Source: Diphasiastrum complanatum | Lineage: Eukaryota; Streptophyta; Lycopodiopsida; Lycopodiales; Lycopodiaceae | DNA length: 64,000 nucleotides | NCBI GenBank assembly: GCA_029204225.1 | Contig: CM055107.1 | Span: forward strand, 22,510,178 to 22,574,177 | Direction: 5' to 3' | In this document: positions 1-10,211 of the stretch, piece after piece | Numbering within the stretch: the stretch's first letter is position 1 | Layout of the letters: every line of letters begins with the position of its first letter | Position numbers and translations under genes: made by a program | Notes under the pieces: generated by a model | The model's input: the letters and a program-made list of their open reading frames with translations, nothing else | What the model was told of the DNA's origin: nothing | Databases searched by the model: none

Positions 1-452
1 GGTGGATGGACTTTTTGGAGGAACACAAAATCAGTTTGTTCAATCTCAAACATACATCAACAACTGATGAATTTCATTGGCCTCATAAATTAGGAACATC
101 AACTATGACTGTCGAATCTTCAGATCTTCCTCGAGATAATGATTTCCTACAGCTTGTGCAAGGTGAGAAACATGAAATTTATGTGGGCTCAAGGAAGAAT
201 AGGCAAAGTGTAAAAGCTGCAAAAATGAAATGGCGTGATGATTTGAATGAAATCCAAATTGGAAGCCTTGTTGCACTTCTAGCTTCAGAAAACAATGAAG
301 AACATCCATTTTGGATTGCCAAAGTACTTGGTTTTATTCAAAATAGCAATCAAACAAAAGTACTACGTGTCCATTGGTTGCGCACATATGGTCTCCAAAA
401 CAAACTCTTTTTGTATATCCAACCTTGGATACGCATATTTGTCACAACATAA
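1..452 (+). CDS. 3' end of a DUF7869-type gene (partial)
   Basis: The reading frame is already open at the left edge and closes with TAA at 450-452, so only the last ~148 residues are present. The tail from about residue 75 has a lysine-rich lead-in followed by a compact domain: GSLVALLA, then PFWIAKVLG, then KVLRVHWL. This order (acidic or polar stretch, W-I/L-x-x-V/G, then V-x-W) is the same as in the tail of the DUF7869-type relic at 19.9-20.3 kb, which reads MFLLIRPY, PVWLGSA, then NYMHVLADWW. I therefore infer the same family; similarity to BAH-like or chromatin-reader folds is possible but unproven. No break is visible in the part shown. Function is unknown. A retained host gene or a transposon-borne copy are both possible. 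Confidence 0.45.
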   Translation, partial: WMDFLEEHKISLFNLKHTSTTDEFHWPHKLGTSTMTVESSDLPRDNDFLQLVQGEKHEIYVGSRKNRQSVKAAKMKWRDDLNEIQIGSLVALLASENNEEHPFWIAKVLGFIQNSNQTKVLRVHWLRTYGLQNKLFLYIQPWIRIFVTT

Positions 453-1748
453 AGTCCGTCTCCATTTCTAGCTCCAGCATAATTTCCATTTGCAGCTCCA
501 ACTCCTCATCTATGGCTCTCTCTTAATTAACCCTTGTAGATTTACATCATCCAAGATCATGTACGTTGTTGCTACAACCTTAGTGCATGATGTGAAAATG
601 CACTTAAACCTGTAAATCAGTTCTAGGGAGGGAGATTGAGGGGGAGGGGGGGTCATTCTAACATCATGTATAATTTTTTTTTGGCTAATCCAAAACTATG
701 AGGCTTCTCTTCATTGGTGTAACATTGTTCACTACTTGTTTCGTGTAAATATCAAGACAAGAGATACGTTAATATGAGTATAATGTTTCGATCATAGGGA
801 CATATTAGGCCTACAAGAAGCTTGAAAAACATCACATGGTTTTCTGACCACATTTTTGACATGACTTTCTAACATCTCCGATGGTTGGGAGTAACATCCG
901 TAATATTACAATGTTTAAGGTATTTGTACTTGTACCTCATAATCCACACAACTATGGAAACTCGATAAATAGCCCTAAAAGACATCAAAATTAAAGTTTT
1001 CTAAAAGTTTTATATATTGACGGTTAAATCAACATAGGAAAATTTTGAATACCTAAGAATCGATGGTTATAAAAGCCATTAACCAGAATGAGAGGGTATA
1101 TGAAAAACACAATATTCTTTATAGCAATTGTAGTTGTAGAAAATTTGAATTTGGAGCTAGTTTTCCCAAACCCATCAATCTATATTTGGAGCCTTATTAC
1201 TTCTTTTATGTAGGTTTCTATCTCAAGCTTGTGCCTACCTTATTCTATCTCAAGCTTGTGCCTACCTTGTCTGTAGCTACAGCCTACATGCATAATTATG
1301 TGATTTGCTAGCTCGATCGCGCAAGTTTTAAGCCAATCATCAAATATTGTGGGGGCACAGAAATTGGAGGGGCATTTGCAACATGCTCTTTGTTGCAAGC
1401 GCAAGCACTTGCTACTTTTAGTACTCCTGCAATGGGCTGCACAATATATATTTTGGAAGAAAAGGGACACCCTTTAGTAAGTTTGACAATGTTTTGATGT
1501 GTCTTATCTTTCATCTTCAATTGAAAAGTAAGAAACAATCTTAAAAAAGACTTCTTCTCTTGGATTGCTGGTCACATACAAATACTTGCTAAACTCAGTG
1601 TCCATGCTGGACATCATTTATTAAACTCCATTGTCTCTGAGGTCATTGATGATAGGTTCATCGACAACACTCCTCAATGCAAACCATTTCAATGTCTACT
1701 TCGAAAACATGCCTCGATACCATGGAAAGGTTGACCTTATTTAGTAAT
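453..1748. other. Non-coding flank with a 27-bp tandem duplication
   Basis: No credible gene. The short ORFs here have no recognisable domain. The one structured item is a direct tandem duplication of 27 bp (1216-1242 and 1243-1269, core CTATCTCAAGCTTGTGCC), differing only in the last base. The last five bases (1744-1748, GTAAT) are the left target-site duplication of Copia A. Confidence 0.6.
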
Positions 1749-2403
1749 TGTGAAAATTGTCAACATTTCCTAGCTAGTTTGATGCCTAAATTGGCTAAAA
1801 TTGTAAATAGTTTTGGTTCTGGAGTTTTGCACGTGTGAACCAGGCCACAATGTTTTTATTTACTGTATTTTTTCAGTATGATGAAGTGTCAAACTTCATA
1901 CCCTTCAAAATGAGACCATTTTGATGTATTTTGGTCATATAAGCCATTTTTAGCTATTTTTCCTATATAGGGAATATCTAGGGTCAAGTACCTTCTAGAG
2001 AGAGGAGAGAGAGTCATCTTCCTCATCCATAAATAGTAGGGAAGTCGTGGAGAACAGGTTGGAGAAACCTTTTGTATGCTTCATTGAGATCAATAGATCA
2101 TTGTCATTGTTTCTTCCTCCATTGAGAGCATTGTTGTGTGTATTGTCTTCAAGCTATTGTGTATGATCTTAGGTGCTTTCCAAAAGTGGTAGGCTGATGT
2201 ATTATGGACTGTATAATGCTATTTTGGGCCGCACTTGATGTTTATGGAAGTTTCCATTTGTGATAAATGCTTTTTGATCAAGTTCTTTGCATTCTAGGTA
2301 GCATAGAATGTGTTGCCAATTCCTAGCTTATGTAGTTTGGAGTGCAAGCATTCAAGCCAATGATCTTGGAGTCTAGATCCACTTAGGATCTGTATTTTTC
2401 ACA
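1749..2403 (+). repeat. Copia A 5' LTR
   Basis: 655 bp, TG...CA bounded. It holds a TATA-like CTATATAG (1963-1970) followed by a GA-rich stretch, as expected at a U3/R border, and a G-box CACGTGTGAA at 1830-1839. Its first 16 bases are nearly the same as those of the Copia B LTR read on the minus strand, consistent with a shared integrase end-recognition sequence, while the rest does not align by eye. Confidence 0.96.
1963..1970 (+). promoter_or_regulatory. Putative TATA box of Copia A LTR
   Basis: CTATATAG lies about 215 bp into the LTR, followed ~35 bp later by GA-rich leader-like sequence. It is repeated at 7739-7746 in the 3' LTR. Assigned from sequence and position only. Confidence 0.55.
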
Positions 2404-2415
2404 TGGTATCAGAGC
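2404..2415 (+). other. Primer-binding site of Copia A
   Basis: TGGTATCAGAGC follows the 5' LTR with no gap. It is the standard plant copia PBS complementary to the 3' end of initiator methionine tRNA and fixes the LTR end and the element's strand. Confidence 0.95.
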
Positions 2416-3575
2416 TGGTTGGCTTCTATTTACAGTAAGTATTCCATTTTTGGTGATATTTGGATGTTTGATCAAGTTCTAGCATGATTTTGCATTGCTT
2501 TGTTGATCAAATCTTACTAACCTTTGTTTTGTGAGTTGAACTTGTGGATCAAAAGCATATTTCAGGTCTATTGAAGATCAGAGGCTGAAAAGAAACTATT
2601 TTGGATCAGATCATAACACCTAATCATTTGTGATTGTGAGGCTTGTGCATATTCAATACTAACAATGTTCTTTTCAATCCTATTGTTGACAATCTCCATT
2701 CTTGGATGAACACTCTCCTTAAGTGGATGAAACTTCTCCTTAAGTGGATGACAAATGCTCTTTTGAGTGAGTTGTAATTCTCCTAAAGGCTGAGCAAAGC
2801 TCCCATTTGGATGAAAGATCCCCTTTTTTGGGTGAACATATTGTAAGCTCCATTGTGAAGAGCATATTGTAAAGATTGTCATCAATTTTGGCATAAATTT
2901 TGGTGTACTTTGTTGAGCATGTAAGTAACTCTCCTTATGTAATTTGATTGGAGCATTTGCTGGAAGGTGTTAACCATTATGCAAGTGTGTTTTCAGGTTC
3001 TTAACAGGTTGAGGAACATTCTCATGTGAAGTGATCTTAGATCTACATCTAAACACCAAGATTTGACAAGATAGTGAAGCTAGTCTTGTGATTCACTAAG
3101 TGTGCTCATTTATTCACCTCTAAATCTTGTATTTATCACTTGCTGGAGTTTATAAACTTTTAGAAGTGTGGTTTACATGTGGTTTTACAGGTTGAATCAA
3201 TATCTTAGTGTGTTGATCATATGTTGATCAAGTTTGTTCATTACTAGGTAATCTTGGCATCCTAGTTTTGGGTATTTTCTAAGAATGCAAGTAACTCTTC
3301 ACACCATAACTTGATTTGGTCACTTGCTGGAAAGTTTGAGAGCTTAAGCAAGAGTGTGTTCAGGTTGGTTTGATTTTGTAATCCATTCTTAGTGTGTGCA
3401 AAGTGTTGCATGTGTTTCAATCTTCCTTTCTATGCTTGGAAACCATCTAGGTTCAAGATAGAAGTGTTTTAGGGTCCTAAATCTTCATAGATCTCTTTAT
3501 CTATCATTTGTTGAGAGAAAAGTGAGTGCTAAGTGCTTTAGGACAGAACCTAAAAGTTGAAGAAACATTAGAATC
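2416..3575 (+). other. Long untranslated leader of Copia A with degenerate repeats
   Basis: About 1.16 kb lies between PBS and gag start, with no plus-strand gene. Two repeat sets are visible. One is a block at 2695-2850 with repeated CTCCTTAAGTGGATGA-like phrases. The other is three diverged copies of a longer module, near 2921-3010, 3130-3195 and 3286-3370. These share GTAAGTAACTCT or CAAGTAACTCT at the front, CACTTGCTGGA in the middle and a GTGTTTTCAGGTT-like end. The front and end resemble splice donor and acceptor signals, but use is untested. Confidence 0.7.
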
Positions 3576-6500
3576 ATGGCTTCCAATGGTGGGATCATGC
3601 TAGAGTCTAGTGAAAGGTTGAGTTCATCAAACTACTCTACTTGGAAAGTGAGGATGGAGTCCTTACTTGAGTTGAATGAACTCATGGACATAGTTGCAGA
3701 AATTGAAGAGAGACCTCTCACACTTCAAGAGCAACAAAGGTTTGATAAGAAGGCCAAAAGGGCTCTTCATATCATTAAAATGAATGTTACAAATGAACTT
3801 CTCAAGGAAGTTGGAAAGTGTCAAAGTGCAAGTGAGGCATGGAATGCCTTAAAGAAGCTCTTTGAATCAAAGTCCACATCTAGGGTATTGACCCTAAGGA
3901 GACAAATATTTTCTAGTAGGCAAAGAGAGGGTGAAAGTGCTCATGCATTTATCTTGAGAGTTAAGTCCCTAAGTGATGATTTAGCATGCATTGATGAGAA
4001 CATAAAAGATGGTGAAATAGTCCAAGTTATGTTGAATGGTTTGCTAAATGAACATGCTAACCTTGTGCAAAGTTTTGCCATTCAAAGAGTCTTGCCAAGT
4101 GTGGTTGACTTGCAAGAAATCTTATTGGCTGAAGAACATAGGTTGCAATCAAAGCTTGATGGTGCATCCTTGCAAGGTGGAGGTGAAGAGGCTTTCTTCA
4201 CAAAAGGCAAATTCAAGGGCAAAGGTAAAGGCAAAGGGAAATGGTCCAAAGGTGGTAACTTTGATCATGATGATCACTCTTCCTCTTCCTCTTCTACTAA
4301 GAACAATAAGTCAAAGTTCAAGTGCTTTTATTGTGGGATAAAAGGTCATTTTGCAAATGAATGTTATAAGAAGAAAAGAGAGCAAGGAGAGAGGCAAGGA
4401 AATCTTACAATAGATGAGGAAGAACATAACACATGTGAATCACTTGTTATGACTTCAAGTTTGTTAGCCAACATAGATGATAATGATCCTTGGTGGATTG
4501 ATAGTGGAGCCTCATCTCACATGACAAGACATAAGGAATACTTTACATCCTTATTGTCTTATGAGGGAGAAGGTAACATCATCTACACTGCAAATGATGG
4601 TCAATGTGACATCAAAGGCATAGGCACTATTCCTATTTCCCTTTCAACAAATAGGAAAGCAAATCTTGAAAATGTCTTGTACATTCCTTCAATCACTAAG
4701 AATTTGCTTAGTGTAAGTCAAATGATTGACAAAGGACTTGATGTGGAGTTCATTGGAGATGCATGTTTGATAAGTAAATGTGGATCCTTGATTGCTCAAG
4801 GTAGGAGGCATGGTAAACTTTTCAAGCTTGATGCATGTGTGATCTCTAATCATGAAGGATGTATGGCTAGGGAGCAATTGACAAACCAAGAAGTTTGGCA
4901 CAAGAGGTTGGGCCATCCCAACTTCAAATCTTTGGAGGTAATGGCAAAGAAAGAGCTTGTTCTTGGTCTCCCTAAAAGTCTTGTTGCAAACAATAGTGTT
5001 TGTGAACATTGTGCCTTGTCCAAATCTCATAGACTTGCTTATTCTAGATCTACTTCTAGATCTAAAGAAGCTTTTCAACTTGTGCATTCTGATATTCATT
5101 CTTCTAGTACAACTAGCAATGGTGGGGCAAAGATGTATGCAACTTTCATTGATGACTTTAGTAGGTATACTTGGATCTATCTTCTTAAAAGTAAGGATGA
5201 AGTGTTTGCTGCATTTGTCAAGTTCAAGAATGAAATGGAAAACCAATTCAATACAAAGATCAAATGCTTAAGATCTGATAATGGAGGGGAATACACCTCA
5301 AATAGGTTCAAAGACTTTTGTATAGCACATGGGATTAAGAGGGAGATGTCTAGTCCTAGGACTCCACAACAGAATGGAGTGGCCGAGAGGAAGAATAGAA
5401 CCCTTTGTGAATGTGCCAAGGCAATGAGACTACATGCTAATCTTGCTAAGTCTTTTTGGGGGGAAGCTTTAGCATGTGCTAACTATCTATGTAATAGATG
5501 GACAAGTGCTTCCTTGGATGGTAAAACTCCTCATGAGGTTCTTTATGGTAGAAGGCCGAGTGTCAAGCATTGTAGGATCTTTGGATGTACATGTTTTGTC
5601 AATATCACACTTGATGATAGAACTAAAGAAGATCCTTCATCAAAGAAGGGTGTGTTTGTTGGCTATAGTGAAGTAAGCAAGGCTTACAAAGTGTACATTC
5701 CTTCTACAAAGAAAGTTGTCATAAGTAGGGATGTCATCTTTCATGAAGAGAATGTTTCCAATGTTGTTGATGTTGATGTTGATGTGCCTACTAATCATCA
5801 TGATGTGCAAGATGTCTTGGATGAAGATGGAGATGCCACTCCAAAGCAAACTTCAAGGAAGACTCAAAGGCAAAGGGCTAAGCCATCAAGGCTAACCTAT
5901 GATGAAAAAGGAAAGCAAGTGGTGGACAACTCTAACTTTGCTTTTCTTACCTCTTTTGATGAACCAACTTGTGTAGGTGAAGCAATTCAAAAGAAGGAAT
6001 GGATCCAAGCCATGGATCATGAGCATCAAGCACTCATCAAAAGCAACACATGGAGGTTGGTAAAGCTTCCAAAGGACAAGAAGGCAATTGGTTGTAAGTG
6101 GATCTTCAAGATCAAGACAAATCAAGATGGATCAATCAACAAGTACAAGGCAAGGTTGGTGGCAAAGGGGTATGCTCAAGAATATGGTATTGACTATGAT
6201 GAGACCTTTGCACCCGTGGCAAAGATGGTAACTATTCGAATCCTAATCTCTCTTGCAACTCTTTATGATTGGGATATGTGGCAAATGGATGTTACTAATG
6301 CCTTCTTGAATGGTGATCTTGAAGAAGATATTTACATGGAGCAACCCGAGGGCTATGTTTCACATGATGAGCCTAATCATGTGTGCTATCTCCAAAAGAG
6401 TTTGTATGGGCTAAAGCAAGCACCAAGGAGTTGGTATGCTAAGCTCAATTCCTTCTTACTTTCTCAAAACTTTGTTATGAGTGAGTATGATCATTCTCTC

Positions 6501-7529
6501 TACTTTAGATTGAATGAAAATGATATCACTTTACTTTTGATCTATGTTGATGACATTATCTTAAGTGGTGGTAACAATCTAGATATAGATGAAATCAAGA
6601 TGGCACTCAAAAGAGAGTTTGAAATTCAAGATCTTGGTAAACTTCATTATATCTTAGGAATAGAGATTATTAGAACTTCTAAATCTACATTCATATGTCA
6701 AGAAAAGTATGTTAACTCTATTCTAAAAAGGTTTCATATGGAAGATTGTAAAGTTGTTTCTACTCCTATGGAATCAAATGTAAAGCTAACTACAAGAAGT
6801 AATGAAAGATCCTTCAAGGACATTACTCTCTATAGAAAGCTAATAGGATCTCTTATATGGTTAACCATCACAAGACCTGATCTAAGCTTTGTGGTTGGTA
6901 AACTAAGTCAATTTATGCAAGATCCTAGTGAGGCTCATTGGAAGCTAGGAAAGAGAGTACTTAGATACATCTCGGGATCTAGAGATTTTGGCATCTTGTA
7001 TGGAGGTACTACACCTAACCTTTGTGGATTTTCAGATTCAGATTTTGCAGGTGATCAAATGGATAGGAAGTCAACAAGTGCCTTTGCAATCTATCTTGGA
7101 GATGGAGTGGTCTCATGGCTATCAAAGAAGCAACCAACTATCTCTCTATCTTCCACCGAAGCCGAGTACAAGGCATTAACAACATGCACCAAGGAGATTC
7201 TTTGGATCAAGAGGATGTTATTGGATCTTCACTTGCTGGAACCAGAGAAGACTCCAATCATACTTTGTGATAACCTTTCAGCCCAAAGCTTGGCAAGCAG
7301 TCCTGTTTTTCATGCAAGGAGCAAGCACATTGAGATTGCTCACCATTTTGTGAGAGATCAAGTCATTGCCAAAGAGGTGGAGCTTCAACATGTCTCTTCA
7401 AAGGAGTGTGTGGCTGATATCTTCACCAAACCATTGGGAAAGGACCTATATTTAATGCATAGATCTAATCTTGGAATGTGCTCAAAGACTATGTTGAAAC
7501 TAGCATCCAATGTTGAAGAGGGAGTGTGA
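3576..7529 (+). CDS. Copia A gag-pol polyprotein (1317 aa)
   Basis: A single uninterrupted ORF carries all functions for replication and integration of the element. In order: copia gag (UBN2-like, about residues 15-190) with a K/G-rich basic stretch near 210-225; CCHC zinc knuckle C250-C253-H258-C263; aspartic protease with D309-S-G-A; integrase zinc site H442/H447/C476/C479; integrase catalytic core D506, D568, E604 (DD35E spacing exact); reverse transcriptase with Y990-V-D-D993; RNase H with a conserved D1232 region and the DIFTKPL tail. Length is typical for a plant copia polyprotein. The ATG at 3576 is chosen because the protein starts with the family-typical MASNGG... gag head. The stop TGA (7527-7529) lies inside the first five bases of the 3' LTR. 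No broken catalytic residue is seen, so the product may be functional. Confidence 0.97.
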   Translation: MASNGGIMLESSERLSSSNYSTWKVRMESLLELNELMDIVAEIEERPLTLQEQQRFDKKAKRALHIIKMNVTNELLKEVGKCQSASEAWNALKKLFESKSTSRVLTLRRQIFSSRQREGESAHAFILRVKSLSDDLACIDENIKDGEIVQVMLNGLLNEHANLVQSFAIQRVLPSVVDLQEILLAEEHRLQSKLDGASLQGGGEEAFFTKGKFKGKGKGKGKWSKGGNFDHDDHSSSSSSTKNNKSKFKCFYCGIKGHFANECYKKKREQGERQGNLTIDEEEHNTCESLVMTSSLLANIDDNDPWWIDSGASSHMTRHKEYFTSLLSYEGEGNIIYTANDGQCDIKGIGTIPISLSTNRKANLENVLYIPSITKNLLSVSQMIDKGLDVEFIGDACLISKCGSLIAQGRRHGKLFKLDACVISNHEGCMAREQLTNQEVWHKRLGHPNFKSLEVMAKKELVLGLPKSLVANNSVCEHCALSKSHRLAYSRSTSRSKEAFQLVHSDIHSSSTTSNGGAKMYATFIDDFSRYTWIYLLKSKDEVFAAFVKFKNEMENQFNTKIKCLRSDNGGEYTSNRFKDFCIAHGIKREMSSPRTPQQNGVAERKNRTLCECAKAMRLHANLAKSFWGEALACANYLCNRWTSASLDGKTPHEVLYGRRPSVKHCRIFGCTCFVNITLDDRTKEDPSSKKGVFVGYSEVSKAYKVYIPSTKKVVISRDVIFHEENVSNVVDVDVDVPTNHHDVQDVLDEDGDATPKQTSRKTQRQRAKPSRLTYDEKGKQVVDNSNFAFLTSFDEPTCVGEAIQKKEWIQAMDHEHQALIKSNTWRLVKLPKDKKAIGCKWIFKIKTNQDGSINKYKARLVAKGYAQEYGIDYDETFAPVAKMVTIRILISLATLYDWDMWQMDVTNAFLNGDLEEDIYMEQPEGYVSHDEPNHVCYLQKSLYGLKQAPRSWYAKLNSFLLSQNFVMSEYDHSLYFRLNENDITLLLIYVDDIILSGGNNLDIDEIKMALKREFEIQDLGKLHYILGIEIIRTSKSTFICQEKYVNSILKRFHMEDCKVVSTPMESNVKLTTRSNERSFKDITLYRKLIGSLIWLTITRPDLSFVVGKLSQFMQDPSEAHWKLGKRVLRYISGSRDFGILYGGTTPNLCGFSDSDFAGDQMDRKSTSAFAIYLGDGVVSWLSKKQPTISLSSTEAEYKALTTCTKEILWIKRMLLDLHLLEPEKTPIILCDNLSAQSLASSPVFHARSKHIEIAHHFVRDQVIAKEVELQHVSSKECVADIFTKPLGKDLYLMHRSNLGMCSKTMLKLASNVEEGV
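7512..7524 (+). other. Polypurine tract of Copia A
   Basis: GTTGAAGAGGGAG abuts the 3' LTR; the GAAGAGGGAG core is the expected plus-strand DNA primer. It also codes for the last residues EEG of the polyprotein, so coding and priming functions overlap. Confidence 0.8.
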
Positions 7530-8179
7530 AAATTGTCAACATTTCCTAGCTAGTTTGATGCCTAAATTGGCTAAAATTGTAAATAGTTTTGGTTCTGGAG
7601 TTTTGCACGTGTGAACCAGGCCACAATGTTTCTATTTACTGTATTTTTTCAGTATGATGAAGTGTCAAACTTCATACCCTTCAAAATGAGACCATTTTGA
7701 TGTATTTTGGTCATATAAGCCATTTTTAGCTATTTTTCCTATATAGGGAATATCTAGGGTCAAGTACCTTCTAGAGAGAGGAGAGAGAGTCATCTTCCTC
7801 ATCCATAAATAGTAGGGAAGTCGTGGAGAACAGGTTGGAGAAACCTTTTGTATGCTTCATTGAGATCAATAGATCATTGTCATTGTTTCTTCCTCCATTG
7901 AGAGCATTGTTGTGTGTATTGTCTTCAAGCTATTGTGTATGATCTTAGGTGCTTTCCAAAAGTGGTAGGCTGATGTATTATGGACTGTATAATGCTATTT
8001 TGGGCCGCACTTGATGTTTATGGAAGTTTCCATTTGTGATAAATGCTTTTTGATCAAGTTCTTTGCATTCTAGGTAGCATAGAATGTGTTGCCAATTCCT
8101 AGCTTATGTAGTTTGGAGTGCAAGCATTCAAGCCAATGATCTTGGAGTCTAGATCCACTTAGGATCTGTATTTTTCACA
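7525..8179 (+). repeat. Copia A 3' LTR
   Basis: 655 bp, identical to the 5' LTR apart from the single substitution noted. It ends TTTTTCACA and is followed by the GTAAT target duplication at 8180-8184. Its first bases contain the polyprotein stop codon. Confidence 0.96.
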
Positions 8180-8184
8180 GTAAT

Positions 8185-9143
8185 TCTACAAACTGCTCCA
8201 AAGTTTGGAACACATTTTCCTATAAACAACACAAAGAGGTTTGATATTTTTTAAGTCTAAAGTCAGTGATGATTGGATATAATCACATCATCTAGGCAAA
8301 GGGTGCAATAGACGCTACATCTTAGGACAACAATTTAGAAAAAGATCCTATGTGATTGAGCCAAACCAGGTTGTACTTGCATCTTAAAGCTCAAGGATAA
8401 TATAGGTGCACAGAGCTCGGCTACAGAATCGGTTAACTTTTTAATTCCTCAACTGGTTGCAGATTTTCAGATGGCATGGGGATGAGTTTGAACAAACAGC
8501 AGGTGGATATTACCTTTCAAGCATAAAGAAATATTAAAAAATGTCTTTTCATTGACAGATTGATTAATTTTTGGCCTTCTATTTGAAATCTAAGTTAATA
8601 TAAAATAATGTTTAAAATGCTTACATGTGTTAACATTTCTGATAAACTCATAGTATCAAGAAACATGAGCAGTGCCAGTAGAAACAGTTTTCCTATTAAG
8701 TAGAAAAGTTGTCTCTTAAATCACCTTTCGATTGACAATAAAGAGTAATGTCTGAACTCCGAACTGCCTACGATCAACTTTGAGACATCATCAACATTGC
8801 CTATCAACTCACAGTACTACAGGATGTGTGAATGATCACTGACCTCTTCACGGTGGAATTCAGGTGAGAAGTTTGAACGAAATTTAGATGACCTCTTGAT
8901 CTCTGCTAGTCCTTGAATACGATGCTTGAGAAAATTTGCGATCCACCTTCAAATGAAGAAACATGAACAGTGCCAGAAGAAAAAGCAGCCAAGACGACAA
9001 GGCGAAAGAGGAGCTGCATACACGACGAGGCGAAATAGGAGCTCGAAAGAGGAGCTGCAGATGCATGTAGTAAATGGTTGACGTGACATGCAATAAATGT
9101 AGTAAATGGACGTGTTAGTGGGCACCGTGAGTAGAAACACGAT
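8185..9143. other. Non-coding DNA
   Basis: No gene seen on either strand. This is the other half of the DNA split by Copia A. A short repeat ATGTAGTAAATGG occurs twice (about 9064 and 9096). Confidence 0.6.
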
Positions 9144-9527
9144 TCTTTTAATTAATATAGACTAACGAAGTGTGCCCGTCGATGGTGTCTTTGTGCATGC
9201 ACGGGGGCGTGCGACGCAGAGAGAGAATGGGGTCCCAAAATGAAAAAAAAAAATTCAAAAAAAAAGCTGGGAGGGGGCATGGGGTGCAATGGCCCCGCCC
9301 CCCCCGCCCCCCCCCTTCCCCCCCACCCCCCTAACCCCCTGCTCCCCCCTGCTCCCCCCTTCACCCGTCCTTTTCTCCCTCCCTCCCTCGTACCGGCTCC
9401 CTCCCTTCCCTCTCTTCCACCCCCCCGAGCCGCTAGCATGATTGGGGGCGAAGCGGCTCGAGGGCACCATGGCACACAACCCCCCTTCTAGGAAAGCGCG
9501 AGTGGGCAGCTCATGCGTGACACTATA
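9144..9527. repeat. GC-rich island with Helitron-like border, C-tracts and hairpin
   Basis: Sharp compositional change from AT-rich flanks. The left border reads TTAATATAGACTAACGAAG then GTGCCCGTCG; the second part is an inverted match to the Helitron 3' end at 23307-23335 (CGACGGGCAC). 9286-9425 is almost pure pyrimidine with many C runs of 5-9, so the minus strand has G-quadruplex potential. A perfect 9-bp inverted repeat CGAGCCGCT (9426-9434) / AGCGGCTCG (9452-9460) follows. No coding content; proline-rich frames through the C-tract are compositional artefacts. It is probably a fragment of another Helitron, with the end decayed. Confidence 0.5.
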
Positions 9528-10211
9528 ATCTATATATATTAAAATATACTAAAGCATCATTTTCTTCTTAAGAAAATGTTTCATTTTGATTTTTTTTGTC
9601 AATTCCTGTATGAATTTGGTTCTATCTATGTTTTTCAAGATGCACATCAAGCTTCAACTACAATCTTTTTAAACCCAACTGCATCAAAACTTTTTTATTA
9701 CTTTCACAAGGAACCTAGCTATAGATAGTAAAGTTTCAATGAGAAATGTTACCAGAACCCAAGACTTCTAAATGATGCCATGTGTCAACTTCACAATAGA
9801 TGCTAAATACTTTTTAAGAAAATGAACAGCTACTCCATCTTTGTATTTCATCAAACTTGTTTAAAAGCATCCTTATTGAAGTAATCCATGACTGAATCAT
9901 AATAAGTACAAACGAAGTTAAAAAATATTCAACTTGCTTATTATTGGACTACTAAAAATGATTTTATGCAAAGCTTCTTACTTCTAAAGCTTGCAACACT
10001 ATATATGAGTTTATGTGTTGCAATTGAATCTAACATGAAAGATCAAAGCAATGGCAAGTGGACTTTCATTAATTATATCCAACAAAGATTTAAGGTGCAT
10101 AGTAAAATATATTAGAAAGCAAAGAATTTAAATAATGCTTTCCATCATCAAGCTTCTATTCATGTTGCCTTTAATGGAAAACAAAAACAAAAACTTCAAT
10201 AGAAAAGCTAC

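Larger units (their letters stand above)
1749..8179 (+). mobile_element. Copia A: full-length young Ty1-copia retrotransposon
   Basis: Complete element of 6431 bp. It has two 655-bp LTRs beginning TGTGAAAATT and ending TTTTTCACA, a PBS directly after the 5' LTR, one gag-pol ORF, a purine tract directly before the 3' LTR, and 5-bp target duplications GTAAT at 1744-1748 and 8180-8184. Reading the LTRs side by side I find one substitution (T in the 5' copy, C in the 3' copy, inside the ATGTTT.TATTTACTG stretch). The order protease, integrase, reverse transcriptase, RNase H places it in Ty1-copia. The intact ORF, near-identical LTRs and clean TSD indicate a very recent insertion that may still be competent. 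It landed in non-coding DNA. Confidence 0.97.

Noticed and set aside
4689-5246. 185-aa minus-strand ORF
   Set aside because: Antisense shadow of the Copia A integrase region.
9152-9491. Proline-rich and glycine-rich ORFs on both strands
   Set aside because: Artefacts of the C-tract; no start context or conserved domain.
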